From Pseudeuparius sepicola (lineage: Eukaryota; Arthropoda; Insecta; Coleoptera; Anthribidae): DNA of 64,000 bases. A model generated the notes under the pieces. It searched no databases. It was not told the DNA's origin and saw only the letters and a list, made by a program, of their open reading frames with translations. The stretch spans positions 13,100,001-13,164,000 of the forward strand of contig OY987306.1 in NCBI GenBank assembly GCA_963920635.1, in the 5' to 3' direction. Shown here in pieces: positions 37,060 through 49,708 of this stretch; position 1 is the first letter of the stretch; each line of letters begins with the position of its first letter. Both the position numbers and the translations under genes were made by a program.

Positions 37060-37833
37060 CATAATTATTTATCTAAACAGTGCTTTTATTAGAATGACAA
37101 AAGTAAAGAAACACTTAAAAAAATTTAGTTAAACTAAAAATTCAATTTTGAAAAGTATATTCTCATAATCCCTGGACAATAATAAAGTCATTTAACATGG
37201 GGAAAGGTATTGCAACTAGTTTTAGTCAAAATCCTTTCAAGTCGGCTCCAAGAGTTAGAGACGGAATTGCTGGTTTGAATGTTAGGCAGGTTGCTGCAAG
37301 GCTTTTCAGTAGAAGACCTGCAAAGAAACCGTTAATTTCATCAAGAAACATTCAAGACATTCTCAAAAAATACAATGTTCTTATGTACAATGGGAAATGA
37401 CTTTAGGTTCATTTTCCAACATGACAAAGACCCAAAACATAAGTGACGCGTACTAACTGATTGGCTAGCTCAAGAACAACTTCGAGTTTTAGACTGGCCA
37501 TCTCAGTCACCTGATCTCAACCCAATAGAGATTTTGTGCGAAGAAGTTGAGACAAGAATAAGAACTTAAATATTTAGAAACATGATCGACACAATCAATG
37601 AAGTTTGGAGTAAAATTAAAATGTGATCTGAAAATTAATCTTAGCCATGCCAAGAGGATGTGCTAAAGTTATTGTCAATAATGGATATGCAATAAATTAC
37701 AGAGTATTTCATTGCTTAAATTGTGCTTTTCATATGTTTTATTTGTTCAGCAAGATTAATAAAATAAAAATACAAATAATTTTGCTTTACTTTTGTCACT
37801 CTAATAAAAGCAATGTTTAAATAAAGAATTATG
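37060..37833 (+). mobile_element. Tc1-like element, internally deleted
   Basis: TIRs CATAATTATTTATCTAAACA and inverted CATAATTCTTTATTTAAACA are each next to TA (37058-37059, 37834-37835). At 774 bp, half the coding region is missing. A solo end of the same family lies at about 33278-33337, directly left of the other Tc1-like element. Confidence 0.85.
37197..37630 (+). pseudogene. Tc1-like transposase remnant
   Basis: 37197-37400 encodes an N-terminal region with RQVAARLFSRRP and SSRNIQDILKKY. From 37407 a second frame reads FIFQHDKDPKH, a stop, then LTDWLAQEQLRVLDWPSQ and SPDLNPIEILCEEVETR. That gives 34 positions between the second Asp and the Glu (DD34E). The first catalytic Asp is lost with the central deletion. 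Confidence 0.8.
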
Positions 37834-37849
37834 TACTACCTTATTTGAC

Positions 37850-39600
37850 ATTTAAAAACAATTTCATTTCATCTGTTACAGCAGCTCTCTATGACTCTTT
37901 AATCCACATGGTTTTTAATTTCCGCGGCCGCCAATATTTTTAATTTTTAATTGATTTTGTCATTTTGTTGCTTTATTTTGTCCGATAGTGTATTTTTTGC
38001 AACCATGCATTTTCCGTTTACAGATTCAGAAGTCCAGCAGTGTATTAGTAATACTGTATTAAATTCAGTTTTGCTGTGTACTCTCAAACTCTACAAACTT
38101 ATTTAAATTTGCATTTCAATGGATGTATAAATAAATAAATGTATTATAACAGTTTGTCAGTGTTGGTATTAGTTGACTGACTTGACAAATGGCAATTATT
38201 GTGTTTCAGTCTATTTGTTCTTTGACTAGCAAATCGAACAAAATATAAGATTTCAAAAGTCTTTGAAAATACAAAAAATGTTAATTGCTTAAGTATAATT
38301 CATTTATGTATACTTGTTTTTAAACAAATACGTTATTTATTACTACTATTTAGTTATTCGCTAAATTAAGGCATATCATATGCTGGGTGGATCCAAAAGT
38401 GAAATACAAATATTTGTTGTTGTTTTTTGTTCTTATCATTTGGTCAAGGCATTTAGTTGAAGGTTTGCTCTGTGTTATTCCTTATGTCCTGAGCAGCGAC
38501 ATAGAGGAAAGGTAATAGCAAAAAATGGCCATTTCACTGGAATATGTAACAGCAAACACATAAGAGGTAGCTTTATCGGAGTCCCTTTTTTTTTCCAAGA
38601 AATTACACACACAAAGATTTTAACAAATGTATTCAAAACTTTATATCATTTCAAAACATAATAAATGTTAAAAAGAGCATGTAACTAAATAAAATGATAA
38701 GAATAATCTCAGCTTAATTGCAGGATTTTAAATTCATAGCATTTTTGGTGATTTTTACAAAAAAAATATTACCCTCTTTTGAGGCTTTTGTTGTATGAAT
38801 GGCTATCAGGCATAGCAGGATTTTCTTTGCCTCGTTTTCTTCACGTTTTCCTGGTGTTGGGAGCTCCCTCGATCAATACCAATGTGCCTTGTAGTTTTCT
38901 TAGCAGTGCTAGCGGCACATCGACGATTCTTGAAATAAACGGCAATTTGTGATACTAAGGTGCCACTTGGGACAATGGTGCCTTAGGGCCATTTGGTTGA
39001 TTTGGCCTGAGGAACACTCGATATTTTCCGTGTGGGTAGATTTTATAGGGAGGTGGGGAAAATTTAATGTTAAAATTTTTCAAAAAATTAAAAAAGACCC
39101 AGAGACGCGAGCTGGGTGTCGATTTCGCATGATTTTGACTCGAGGAATCCAACCGTAGCCCCAAAATGCGATCCGAGAACCAGAAGTCAGTCAAAAGCCG
39201 CCGTCATTTTAAAAAAATTGCTGACCCTCGTTTAATGTTTCTAATGCACGTGAGATGTCAATACTTATGTTTTTGAGGTCAGCGAGTTCATTTATGTCAA
39301 CGAAATTTACCTTCGGTCACCGGAAGTGGTCTCTAGGCACCGAAAGGGGGCTCCAGGCACCGGAAGAAGCTCTCGTGCTGCACTTTCTGAAGAAGGGGGA
39401 GCTACACTAACACACCTTGCCATGCAGGATAATGAATGCGACATGTTTCAGATATTCTTAACAAATAATGCGCTTAAATTATTATATGTTAAATAAAGTT
39501 TCGATATACTACATTTAAACATATACAAATCCATAAAATCTTTATTTTCCGAGATAATCGCCTCCACTTTTTTTGTTCTGAAGGCTCACAGAAACCGCTT
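37850..39600. other. Unclassified stretch
   Basis: No firm gene. A minus-strand 54-codon basic frame (about 38958-38795, ending QRKSCYA) follows a CACCTTAG acceptor-like site but has no recognised family. A GC-richer block at 39310-39390 repeats CACCGGAAG/CACCGAAAG three times. 37925 has a GCGGCCGC site. Confidence 0.35.
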
Positions 39601-39639
39601 CTTTTAACCTTCGTACCATTTTCAAAATTCAAATCTAGG

Positions 39640-40490
39640 ACCGGCTACGATTTTTTTATACCCCCAATTTTCATTAAACCATTTAGCGATTTTTTTAAAT
39701 CACCACAGCATTAATCACCACTCCCCAAAACTACAAAATTTGAACAGAAAATATACCATTCTACAGTACCAAAGTTGAGCAAAATAGGAATTTCAATGGC
39801 AGCTGGCAAGTCAAGTATGCTGTGGAATCTCCTCAAAACAGTTGAATGGCCGACAAGACCACTCAAGGTGTTGGTGTGCAAAGATCCAATACAAAATATA
39901 CAGGGTGTCTTTTTCTGGACCATCTCAAATTACTGAGTTTTTGGGATCAAAAATCAAGTAGGTAATTAAAACCACCCCAGATACTATAAATGAACTAGGT
40001 CATGAACTAAAATACAAAAGCCTGCTAGTCAGCAAGTTCATATGAGTTAAGATGACACAGAAAATGTAACATCTTAGACAGGTCCAATAATTTAAATTGT
40101 TTTTTATTTGTTGGTTGGCATTTTGTAAAAAAATGTATTACTTTGTGTTTATTAATATTTTTCAATAATTCCAGAGCACTCTTGACCAGTATAAAGTTTA
40201 ATAAAAATTCAGCATTTTGAGATGGCCCAGAGAAAAATACCCTGTACATTTTTGTACACCAACACTTTTAGTTGAGCGGTCCTGTTGACCATTCAAATGT
40301 TTTGATTCGCCAGATGCCGATTTTGCTCAATTTTGACACCCTGCAGAATGGAACTCCCTGAATATTTTTTATTAAAATTTGCTATATGGGGATTTTGGGG
40401 TGTTCTGATTAATGCTATGGTGTCAGATTTTAAATAAAAAAAATCGCGAAATGGTTGTTGATTTTTCATTTCCATTATTTTCATAAATTT
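39640..40490. repeat. Long-TIR family F, copy 3
   Basis: Blocks ATTCTACAGTACCAAAGTTG, GGCAGCTGGCAAGTCAAG and, inverted, CAGATGCCGATTTTGCTCAA show the two arms. It is more diverged than the 49.9-kb copy. The frames at 39711-40511 (-) are repeat shadows. Confidence 0.75.
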
Positions 40491-40499
40491 CGTGGATAT

Positions 40500-42275
40500 G
40501 ATTGGTACCACTGTAAAGCTTTTTCAAAGAGCTTTTCAATAATGCATCGTAAGTGGGGGATTGCCATTTAAAATTCTGCAGGGGGGTTGAAGGGGGCGTC
40601 ACTTAGAAATTTTGGTTCCCCCTCTCTACTTCACAATATGGGTCCTAAGGTTTTAATTTTTTCTAAATTTTCTGATATTTCTGTTTTTGGAGATAAGATT
40701 AAACAAGTGTTTTAGATTTTTTCTCAGCTATCAGAACCTGATTAATTAAAGTTCAAATAATATAAAACTTTAATTCCCTAATAATATAGAAATATTTAAT
40801 TTTCAAAGTTACTTCAAATGATATGAGCAACGAAATACAACAAAGTAGATACGTAATAGATATTTGTGTACCAAGACAGTGAAGTTCAACTTTTTGTAAA
40901 GAACCGAGAATTTAGTTGCAGAGGCCTAGGCCCAGAAACATATAAACCCATCCATAAGCCGGGCAGACTGTCTATACCTTTCAGATCCATCCAGATAATA
41001 ATAGTGGCATTCTTTCATGATGGTCCTACTGATCTATCAGATCCAGTTCATTTTATCCCTTGTTCTTTCGATCAAGATCACTTCTCCCACAACTGATCTA
41101 GTGTGAGTACCAAGAAATTTTGGAATCAATTGACTCAGTTTGTTATTTTCTAAACTTTCGTCACAGAAATTGCTGCAAAAGAAAAACAAAAGTAGTAAAT
41201 ATGATGGAGTAAGATCTGGAAATTGAGGGTAGTGATATGGACATAACAAATTAGTGGTAAAGTATTTGCCTTTTAGTCAATTATGCCTGATTTGCCGAAA
41301 TTTTGTTGTTCTTTCTATTTCTATAGATCAGTTCAATCTGAACTTATATTTTAATATTTTCTATAAGTTCATTTTGAACCAGATCAGTAGATGAGTACGA
41401 AAGAATACCACTATCGATTACTTTAGTGCCAAATTCTAAACTTGTAATGACAATTTTGACACTTTAGAGTCCATTTCTAAGCTTTTAATGTTCAAAACCT
41501 TAAAATCCTTTGGTATTGATTATGACAAAACTTTTATATAAACAATATTTTTCGAAACAATTTATTTTGTTGAGATTTGTATCTGTTAAAAAATGTCACA
41601 CTTTCAGATTCACCATATATGCTTATGTATGTATGTATATCCGGTTCTCTTTCTGATACCCACCCATAGTTTTCACCTGGACTTGGTTCTCCCAAACAAA
41701 ATCAGCCTTTCCACATTTGAAAAAAGTGCAAACACTGTATTTGCTCCCGGATCTAATACTTTCCTAAAATCTAGATGTCATTTTATTTTACATGCCAAAT
41801 ACTTTGAATCCATTTGTAAATAGATTACATAACCCAAATAAGACAAAAATAAGAGGTCAGAGCTAAATTTTCAATTTAATACTTAGTTAAAGTTCTCAAT
41901 ATTAAGTTAAAGTTAAAATTACTTACTACTGAATTCAATTTAGAAATGAATCTCTTGAATACCCATTATTTGTCTTATTTTTATGTACAATCATATCCAT
42001 GAATAAAAACTTAATTATAAATACACCCATGGAGAAAATTATATTTTTCTATTCTAAAGAATTGATGAAATTGACATTGTTAATAAACAAAATTTTTGTT
42101 TTGAGCTTAAATTTTTTTGTGGTATATTTTATTTTATAGCAGATAGGTTTGGTATTTTGTTAATTTAGTCACTGTTGTTTCTAATTTGTTAATTAAAAAT
42201 TGAAAATAAGTAGGTATATTGAAATTGTGATATAGAATCAGTAACTAACTACATTACCTACATATTGTTATAATA
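40500..42275. other. Unclassified AT-rich DNA with one small foldback
   Basis: 40999-41060 and 41350-41415 are partial inverted copies (CATTCTTTCATGATGG / GAGTACGAAAGAATACCACT region, and a CTACTGATCT core). The frames at 40866, 41037 and 41593 have no recognisable domains. Confidence 0.45.
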
Positions 42276-42281
42276 AAGAGA

Positions 42282-42909
42282 ATATATTGCTGGTTTCCGA
42301 CAAAACCGGCACAACTCAAAAAATACAATTTTTTTAATTTTTAAACTTTTGGCTTCTAAATATGCTGGATTATTACCAGAAAAATCGTCACAAATTAAAT
42401 GCAGCTAATTTCCGCAGAGCGCCACTGTAGCCAAATGTCATTACTTGAAATTCATATATTTAATACAGGCAATACTGACTCATCTCAGTTGTGCTTTGAT
42501 CATTGTAGAGGTTAAATCAGACAATTTCGTGCAAAACCGTATCAAAACAAAAAATGTCAACTAAAGTGTGCAATTATTTTGAGGAATATCGGCACATTTT
42601 GCTTTGTGTCAGTTATTTTAATTCAAAATAAACCCTAATTTTGTTTTTAATTTTTGAGGAAAACCGTCACATTTCAATTTTTTTTTGTATTTTTGTATTT
42701 TTTACATTGTATTCAAAATTTACTAAACTTCTTTTTTACGGAAAATAATCCTTACATAGTTACCTTTATACTAAAAAAAATTTTTTTTACTTATCCGGAA
42801 TAAAAAATCAGAGATTCTAACACTATCCATTTTTTAATATCTTTAATTGTCGATACTGGAAATTTGTAGATTTTGAGTTATGTCAGTTTTGTTGGAAACC
42901 AGCGATATT
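42282..42909. mobile_element. TIR element with ~38-bp ends
   Basis: ATTGCTGGTTTCCGACAAAA at the left is inverted at the right as TTTTGTTGGAAACCAGCGAT. The interior is AT-rich with no coding. A TSD was not resolved. Confidence 0.7.
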
Positions 42910-43756
42910 TACATTATAGACAAGAGTTTATAAATTTAATGAAATAAATCCCGGTTTTCTCTCATTTGTTACCAACAAGGCATAATAATCTCTCGATCTA
43001 TAGTGTGATATAGTGTGATTCTTGACCTATACCCAAATTTTTGAGAATTTTAGCTTTTGGCAAGTAGTAACCAATAATCAAAAAAATGTAACTAGTAAAA
43101 GTTTTTTAGTTTGGTGGAAATAACTTCAAACAGTTGCATATTCGATTAATACCTACTTAGAAATTTATGTTTTCATTTTTTTTCTCAATATTCCTGTATA
43201 CTTCACAAACTAAAAAACTACATTTTTGCATGATCAGTCTTCACCCATTATTAGTAGGTATACATCACTTTGTACCTATGTCCTATAACAACCGCTTTTT
43301 TTTGACGGAATATTATATTGTCACTTCAAAAGTGGCTTCACCCACGTGAATTGTCTTTAATGTTTAGTGGCGTCGAATTGCAGAGTGACCACCCAGGTGC
43401 CCACAAAAATGGAAATGTGGGCCTTAATTTACTGAAACTGAAAATTCGGTAAGATACAAACCACAAAACAACTATTTATGTCCTAAAAATTACAACTATA
43501 AATATTTGTATTATAGTAGATGAGGGGAGGGGTTGGGGTTCAAACTCCCCTCATTGAGAAAAAGTTGAAAAGTACATCACGATGATGTGATTCCTGTGCC
43601 TCATTTAAACTAAGTAGTTGAACTCAAAATTTCTCAAAAAATTGCCTGTGGCCCATTTTAGTGAGCCACCTCTACCTTTTTTAATATCCGCTTTCAAAAA
43701 ACGCAAATTTCTGTAACTATACCTACACAACCCTGATCAGTAAAGAGCGTTTATGC

Positions 43757-44870
43757 AAAATTTAAATATAATATACAGGGTGTTAAAAAGTTCATGTAAA
43801 CATGGCCTCAAAAATGACACCTAAGGGGGGGCTATAGCCCCCAAAATTTACACCTTGGCAACCAGTTTTTCTGAATGTTTAAAGAATGAACAGCATCACT
43901 TGGTCAGATTTTTGTCTGAGACATCCTCAAAATTTTGTTTTTTTTGGGTTCCTTTCCTTCTCCCAATTCCAACCATATACAGGATGATTTTTTTAGGACT
44001 TTCCCACTTATTTACATTATTTATTATTTTATTATTTATTATTTTGCGCCCTACAAAAAAAACGTAAGGAACAAAAATATGGCAATTTTGGACAGCTAAG
44101 TGTTGCTGAAAAAGAAATCGGCATCCATGGCCAACTTGTCGTGCAATATAAAAAAAACTCAAATTGAGCAAAACTATTGATAGCCGTGGAATGTTTATTT
44201 TATGAGACATAAGGAAAACTTGTATATTAAAAATTAATGGCACTGAGAAGCTTTATCTATTCAGGTGTTCAGATAGTTTCAGCAAATTACACAGAGTCTT
44301 CGGCTCTCTTGAGGGCATGAAAATTTTTGTCTATCTGAAGTTTTTTTTAGCACAGTACGAAAAGTTGGGCATAGAGGCCCATTTCTTTTTTAACGTCGCT
44401 TTGCTGACCAAAATTACCATATTTTATTTTCTTATGTATTTTCTGTGCGGTGTAAAATAAGCGAGAAAATCACTTAATAAGAATTAAAATAAACAGGAAA
44501 AATTTCATAGCCTCAAGAGAGCCGAAACCCTTTTTAATTTTCTATCTGAGTACTCAGTTGCATAAAGCTTCTTAGTGCCATCAATTTTCAATATGAAAGT
44601 TCTCCGCTATCTCTTAAAATAAACATGTTACGGTTATTAATTGTTTTGCTCAATTTAAAATTTTTTATATTGCGTGACAAGTTGGCTATGGATGTCGATT
44701 TCTTTTGCAGCACTACTTAGCTGTCCAAAATTGCTACATTTTTGTTCCTTACGTTGATTTTTTCTAGGGCGCAAAATTAACGAGGAAATCACGGTGGTAG
44801 TTCTAAAAAATCATCCTGTATAGTTATCTCTAACAACTTTTCTTTAGAATGCCATGCAAAAATTAAATTT
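43757..44870. repeat. Family G copy 2, split by a TIR element
   Basis: Left part has a TACAGGGTG terminus at about 43779 and CCCAATTCCAACCATATA at 43962-43979. Right part resumes TAGTTATCTCTAA at 44820. Both match consecutive positions of the copy at 25860-26425. Confidence 0.65.
43980..44818. mobile_element. TIR element, family H copy 1 (839 bp)
   Basis: CAGGATGATTTTTTTAGGAC at the left is inverted at the right (TTCTAAAAAATCATCCTG) with TA on both sides (43978-43979, 44819-44820). Arms of about 380 bp share GTGTTGCTGAAAAAGAAATC and GGCTCTCTTGAGG. It is inserted in family G. Confidence 0.88.
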
Positions 44871-45191
44871 GAAAAATATTACTTTCAAACGTAATTTATT
44901 GCCATTAAATGAACCACAATTCACAAAAAACTCAGCATAATTCAAATTATTCTTGTAACGTGCCCTCCTTGGTTGTGACGTCAAGTACCTCGTTGGTGGT
45001 GGCGCCACTGGTGGGCTGCGGCACCATGTATAAACTAATATGGGCGGCACATGTATCAAAACTACAGCACCACGCAAGCTTTGTTTAGAAATATCAACGA
45101 GAATGTCTCATCCTTGTCTATCCGTCTTATTATAGTCTTGATATTGTGGATAATGTTTGAAAAGAGTGTGCTGTATTAAATAGTTATTTAC

Positions 45192-45293
45192 ATTGTGAGA
45201 TGCGTAAGCACACTTTTTTGGCCGAGGAGGTTGTTTAACGCCCGTGTTGCGTTGGGTCTTAAAACTCTCTTCGAGGCCAAAAAGAGCTTACGC
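45192..45293. repeat. Hairpin with ~25-bp arms
   Basis: ATGCGTAAGCACACTTTTTT is inverted at 45269-45293 (GGCCAAAAAGAGCTTACGCA). The loop is GC-rich, with GTTGCGTTGGG. Confidence 0.7.
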
Positions 45294-45479
45294 ATCGAGC
45301 AATGTATTACATTTTTCCTGCTACTGACAATTTCATATTAGGTAGGTAAGTAGGTACTTTGAATTTAAATACACTATGGAGTAGAATGTGAGTAATAATC
45401 TTCATAATAACCATTGTCCAATTATTACTAAAAATGATAATCAGTGATAAATATATAAGAGATAGGATGCAGTGATAAT

Positions 45480-45535
45480 TAAAAAAAAAACTTCTTGTGC
45501 GATTGAACCCGGGACCTCACCATTCAGTTAAAGAA
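45480..45535 (-). ncRNA. tRNA-like / SINE fragment, weak
   Basis: On the minus strand GGTCCCGGGTTCAATCGC resembles a tRNA T-arm with an RNA polymerase III B box (GGTTCAATC). CTTTAACTGAATGG, upstream on that strand, could be an anticodon-arm remnant. No A box or cloverleaf could be confirmed, so a tRNA-derived SINE fragment is the more likely reading. Confidence 0.25.
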
Positions 45536-46229
45536 GTGCTCGTTAAATTTAAACTTTTAGGCGGTTCTTATTTTTGACCTACATCAGATCCCTCTGGAAA
45601 TGGGTCGCCGAACTGTTTATTTTAACGTTAAATTTCCATTTATCCTTCTCTAATTCTGTGTAGCTGTCACTCCTGTCACTGCCTCCTGATCGATCGAGCG
45701 CTGTGACGTCACAACCATTCCCGTGCTTTTCGTGTCGTTTCAAATGAATAGCTTGCGGTCACAACTTTAATTATTTATTGCAAATTAAATGTTGCGATTT
45801 GGGGGCTGATATTTGGTATGTGCTCTTTCTATATACATATAGGCAAATATATTAAAGAAATAAAAAAATGTTCAAGTTCCCCATTATGTAAATGTATCAT
45901 ATTTGAGGAAATTTATACAAAAAAAAATAAAAGTCTCTGCTTGGTAACTATATAAAACTATACGAATATATGGTTGGAATTGGGAGAACAATGTATGATG
46001 TTACTATTTCTGCAAAATCAAGTGTTTTAAAGACTTACTTGGTAGGTAGAGTACTTCATTGTTACAAGCTTTTATTTAACTTGCAATGTATGTATGTATG
46101 TTAGTTTGTTTAGGTCAAATCTTGCAAGCCGAATTAGAACCACTTGACATCCGATTGAGCTGAAATTTTGCACACCTTTAATTCTGATGACAATATAATA
46201 TACAATACTCAATATTGTAAAACTTTAAA

Positions 46230-46690
46230 AATAGCCTCCTTAATGCGGGTATCAAATGAAACGGCCTAAAGAGTAGAAAACAATAAAATTAGTGACATCG
46301 ACATCACACTGCTATAAAAAAAAAACTCCCTTAATATGGGTATCAAAGGAAAGGGCTTGAAGAGAAGAAAACGATAAAGTTAGTGATATCACACTAAATT
46401 CAATATGGCTGCTGCTCCAGGATGGCGGATTATATTTTCTTTCCAACAACCTTAATATGGGTGTCAAATGAAAGCACTTGAAGAGTAGAAAACAATAAAG
46501 TTAGTGACATCACACTAAATTCAATATGGCTGCTGCTCTAAGATGGCGGATTACATTTTCTTTTCAACTCCCTTAATATGGGTATCAAAGGAGAGGGTTT
46601 GGCGAGTACAAAATAATAACTAAGGTAAGTGACGTCATACTAAATCCAATATGGCGGATGCTCCAGGATGGCGGACTAAATGTCATTACT
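46230..46690. repeat. 120-bp satellite, about 3.5 tandem units
   Basis: CCTTAATATGGGTATCAAA-type starts recur near 46239, 46330, 46450 and 46570. Each unit contains AGAGTAGAAAACAATAAAGT and AATATGGCTGCTGCTCC-AGGATGGCGG. The same unit occurs inverted around the Gypsy element at 3540-3660 and 8126-8290. Confidence 0.9.
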
Positions 46691-46886
46691 ACCCTCCTGA
46701 CATGTTTTAAAACAAACTTTTATTTAAGCCATGTACTAAAACGAATAAAATAAATTTAGGTTTTCGTTAAGATAATGCAATGCCAAATAATGACAAGTTT
46801 TTGTAAATTAAAAAGCTTGTCGCTTGAATTGTAAAGAAAATACATACTTTGGCAAGCAGGTACTTGTTTATCAAGCAATCACTGTA

Positions 46887-48370
46887 CAGGGTGGGCCAAA
46901 TTTTACACTTTTAAAGAGAAACTCCTATTTTGAAAGGAGATAGACGAAAACTGATATCGGCATCTGAGGCTCATTTTTTATAATGAACTTAAGGGTGAAA
47001 ACTGCAAATCGATATCTGTCACCGTTTTTGAGTTACAGGGCGTTATTCGAAAATGTGCTTTTTCGAAAAGTAGCCTTAACTTTTCTCGCGTTGAAAAATT
47101 TGTATTTCTGTAAAATCATTCCTCAGTTTTTACGTAGAATCCAATGCTGCTACTCATTTTTTTCAAGTCAATCTGGGGAAAATGGAGATGGAACCAGCAA
47201 TTTATACTACGAGCAGTATTCAGAGAGAAGACATGTACACAAACAAAATTACTTTTAAACAAAACACTTGCCTAATATCAAGAATGCGTGCTTCGTTGAA
47301 GAGGTCATCACTAGGATAGGTTGGCGATTTTCCATAAATGATTTTAAGTGCCCACTTTTGCACAACTGCAAGACTTTGTAGGTGGTTGTCCGTAACGCCT
47401 CCCCATCCTATGATGCCATAAGTTAAATGTGACTGTATTAATGCGAAATAAAGTATTCTCAAATGTTGCACCTCAAGATAGTCTTTAAGAAACTTCAGTC
47501 TATACAATATGCATCTCACTTTGTTTGTTACACTCCCCACATGCAGGTCCCACCTCATGTGCCTGTCAATGAGAACCCCCAAGTATTTAATAGACCGTGA
47601 CTCTGGGATTTCTGTTTGCGTATCTATCTTCAACGTGCCCATATTCGGAAGATTATTGGAATATGATGTAAAAGGTAAGTATTTAGTCTTTGTGATGTTC
47701 AAGGTTAGCTTACTGTATTGAAACCAATTCTTAATAATTCGGAAGTCGGTTTCAGCTTTCTGCTTAAGTTCTTCCCAAGTGTTTCCCGAGTAGGTTATTG
47801 TTGTGTCGTCAGCAAAACATATTATTTTACCCTTGGTTGGTAGCTTCAATAATCCGTTTATATATATGATGAACAGTAATGGTCCTAAAACTGTACCTTG
47901 AGGAACACCAAACGATACTTTCTTTGTACCACTGGAAACTCCTTCCAGGTTTACCAGTTGTATGCGATTTGACAGCTAGCTTTTCAGCAGTGCATGGACG
48001 TTTCCTCTTAGCCCACAGGCTTCAAGTTTATTCAATAAAGCTATTAGTAATTGATAATCACTGAAGTAAATCATTAAGTGTTATATATTTTTGGAATGGT
48101 AATGTTTTGCTCTATTAAAAAAATTTTTTTTTTCATCGGTAACTCTTAAACCATTGACTTGAAAAAAAAAATGTAGTAGCAGCATTGGATTGTACGTAAA
48201 AAAGTGCTTTGGGAATGTTTTAACACAAACACAAAATTTTCAACCCGTAAAAATGTTATGGCCACTTTTGAAAATGAACATTTTAGAAAATTGCCCTGTA
48301 CCTCAAGAATGGTGACAGATATCGATTTGCAGTTTTCGCCATTAAGTTTATCATAAAAAATGAGCCCCTG
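46887..48370. mobile_element. TIR element K containing an RT fragment
   Basis: Left arm 46887-47172 and right arm 48150-48370 are inverted, with GGCTCATTTTTTATAATGAA, CTGCAAATCGATATCTGTCA and GACTTGAAAAAAA in common. The left end is CAGGGTGGGCC and the right end is shortened. A 5-prime-truncated non-LTR element occupies the centre between the arms. Confidence 0.8.
47220..48075 (-). pseudogene. Non-LTR retrotransposon RT fragment
   Basis: The minus strand begins near 48075 with FSDYQLLIALLNKLEACGLR, then one stop. It continues VSFGVPQGTVLGPLLFIIYI and KIICFADDTTITYSG, the catalytic (F/Y)ADD box. The thumb part has LNITKTKYLPF, IKYLGVLIDRHMRWDLHVG and SHLTYGIIGWGG. The layout is that of Jockey/RTE/I-type RTs. 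The N-terminal RT blocks and endonuclease are missing, as in a 5-prime-truncated insertion. The 209-codon open part (47220-47849) has no ATG and is not a gene. Confidence 0.88.
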
Positions 48371-48431
48371 TACATACAATACCTGCTTTTATGACAAAAA
48401 CCTGTCAGAATTTGGCATTGAATTATCTTAA

Positions 48432-49435
48432 CTTGAGACGTTCGTGTGCAACTTCACTGGGACATTCCAATTAAGTTACAGTGTGGACGCTGGTGTAACT
48501 TTCAAACTACCTACATTGAACATAGAACTTCCTAGAGATGCTGCCTTGTAACTTCCATAATATGTTAACCTACAACTTCTAAATACTAAGCAAAGTTACT
48601 ATGAGGATGTCGCATGGATGATTTTGAAGATAGTTTCATTGACACCCCAGCCTTAACTTCAACGGTGCAGGGATGGATATGCGATTTTTTTTTGGCCCAG
48701 TGGGACACAAGCATGTTCCATGTAGCTGCTTCTGGAGTAGTCTCAATTTTGAGTATTGAGGGCGAGAATCACTATTTAAATTAATTGGTTTAATTTATAA
48801 TCTAATAGCTACTTTTGTTAGTACATAGAATCTATTAGATTCTACTTACATACCTACTATTACAAGCTTTTATTTGTGTGTATGCGTGCCTGCCTGCGTG
48901 CATGTGTTTGGACTTTAGTAGTAAAGCGAGGACACACCCGCACTGCCCACTGGCGCTGTGAGGACCTTTTTCGCTGCGAGGACTATTTTCGGGTGCTCGC
49001 AATGTTCTAACCCCTATATCATGCTCTACACGTTGCGGGGGCTCGATATATATATCAACAATCTTGAAGAAGTCCTCGCAATGTCGGTATACGGCGGATT
49101 TTTAGTTCCTCGATTTTAGGTGTGTGTGTCGAAGATGGCGTTGGTGCCGATTTGTGTGAAACCTCTCTGTGTATCCAAGATGACCGCGCCGACTTTGTGA
49201 GGACACGTGGTTGGCTGGGTGTGTCTGTCCGTACAAAACACAATTTTATAATTCCGTAGAGAATTGCCCTTTTTTAGGCTGACATTTTTAGTACCTAATT
49301 ACAATTATAACTGCGCGGCATTACTTTATTTTAAAGATATATTCTTTAACTATTTCTGCTTTACTTATTACTAAACAATTTAACAAAAATCCTCAAATAA
49401 AATTAGGTTAGGTATGCAATGAAATCTTGCAAAAC
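48432..49435. other. Unclassified stretch
   Basis: Includes a 56-aa frame at 48614-48784 whose end (GTAGTCTCAATTTTGAGTAT) resembles repeat sequence near 30545-30590, so it was not accepted. 48900-49220 is GC-richer, with repeated GAGGAC words and no domain. Confidence 0.35.
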
Positions 49436-49439
<4 letters not shown>

Positions 49440-49483
<44 letters not shown>

Positions 49484-49674
49484 AAAAGGTGATAATGGGC
49501 AAACACTCAAAGTAAACAAAAAGGAAAAACTAGTAACCGCATACACGTGTTTGCCCATTATCACCTTTTCTTGTAATTATTACATTTACACTCGCTAATC
49601 TTACATCCTTATTATATATATATATATATAAACCATATATATATATATATAAACCATATATATATATATATAAA

Positions 49675-49705
<31 letters not shown>
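49440..49705. repeat. (TA)n tracts around a truncated palindromic MITE
   Basis: TA runs at 49440-49480 and 49614-49704 (the latter broken by AAACC words at regular intervals) flank 49481-49613. That segment is a copy of the hairpin element at 51829-51987 lacking most of its left arm. Confidence 0.88.

Positions 49706-49708
<3 letters not shown>

Larger units (their letters stand above)
46700..48430. repeat. Foldback family A copy 2, split by element K
   Basis: Left arm 46700-46886 (TTTTATTTAAGCCATG, TTTTCGTTAAGATAAT, AAAAAGCTTGTCGC) and a short right remnant (TTTGGCATTGAATTATCTTA at 48412-48431). The interruption starts after TA at 46885-46886. Confidence 0.75.

Noticed and set aside
36862..37062. 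Ile-Tyr repeat frame
   Set aside because: Translation of a (TA)n microsatellite.
38795..38958. 54-codon basic minus-strand frame after an acceptor-like site
   Set aside because: No family recognised and no upstream exon; kept only as a remark in the unclassified stretch.
48614..48784. 56-aa plus-strand frame
   Set aside because: Its end resembles repeat sequence near 30545-30590; no domain.
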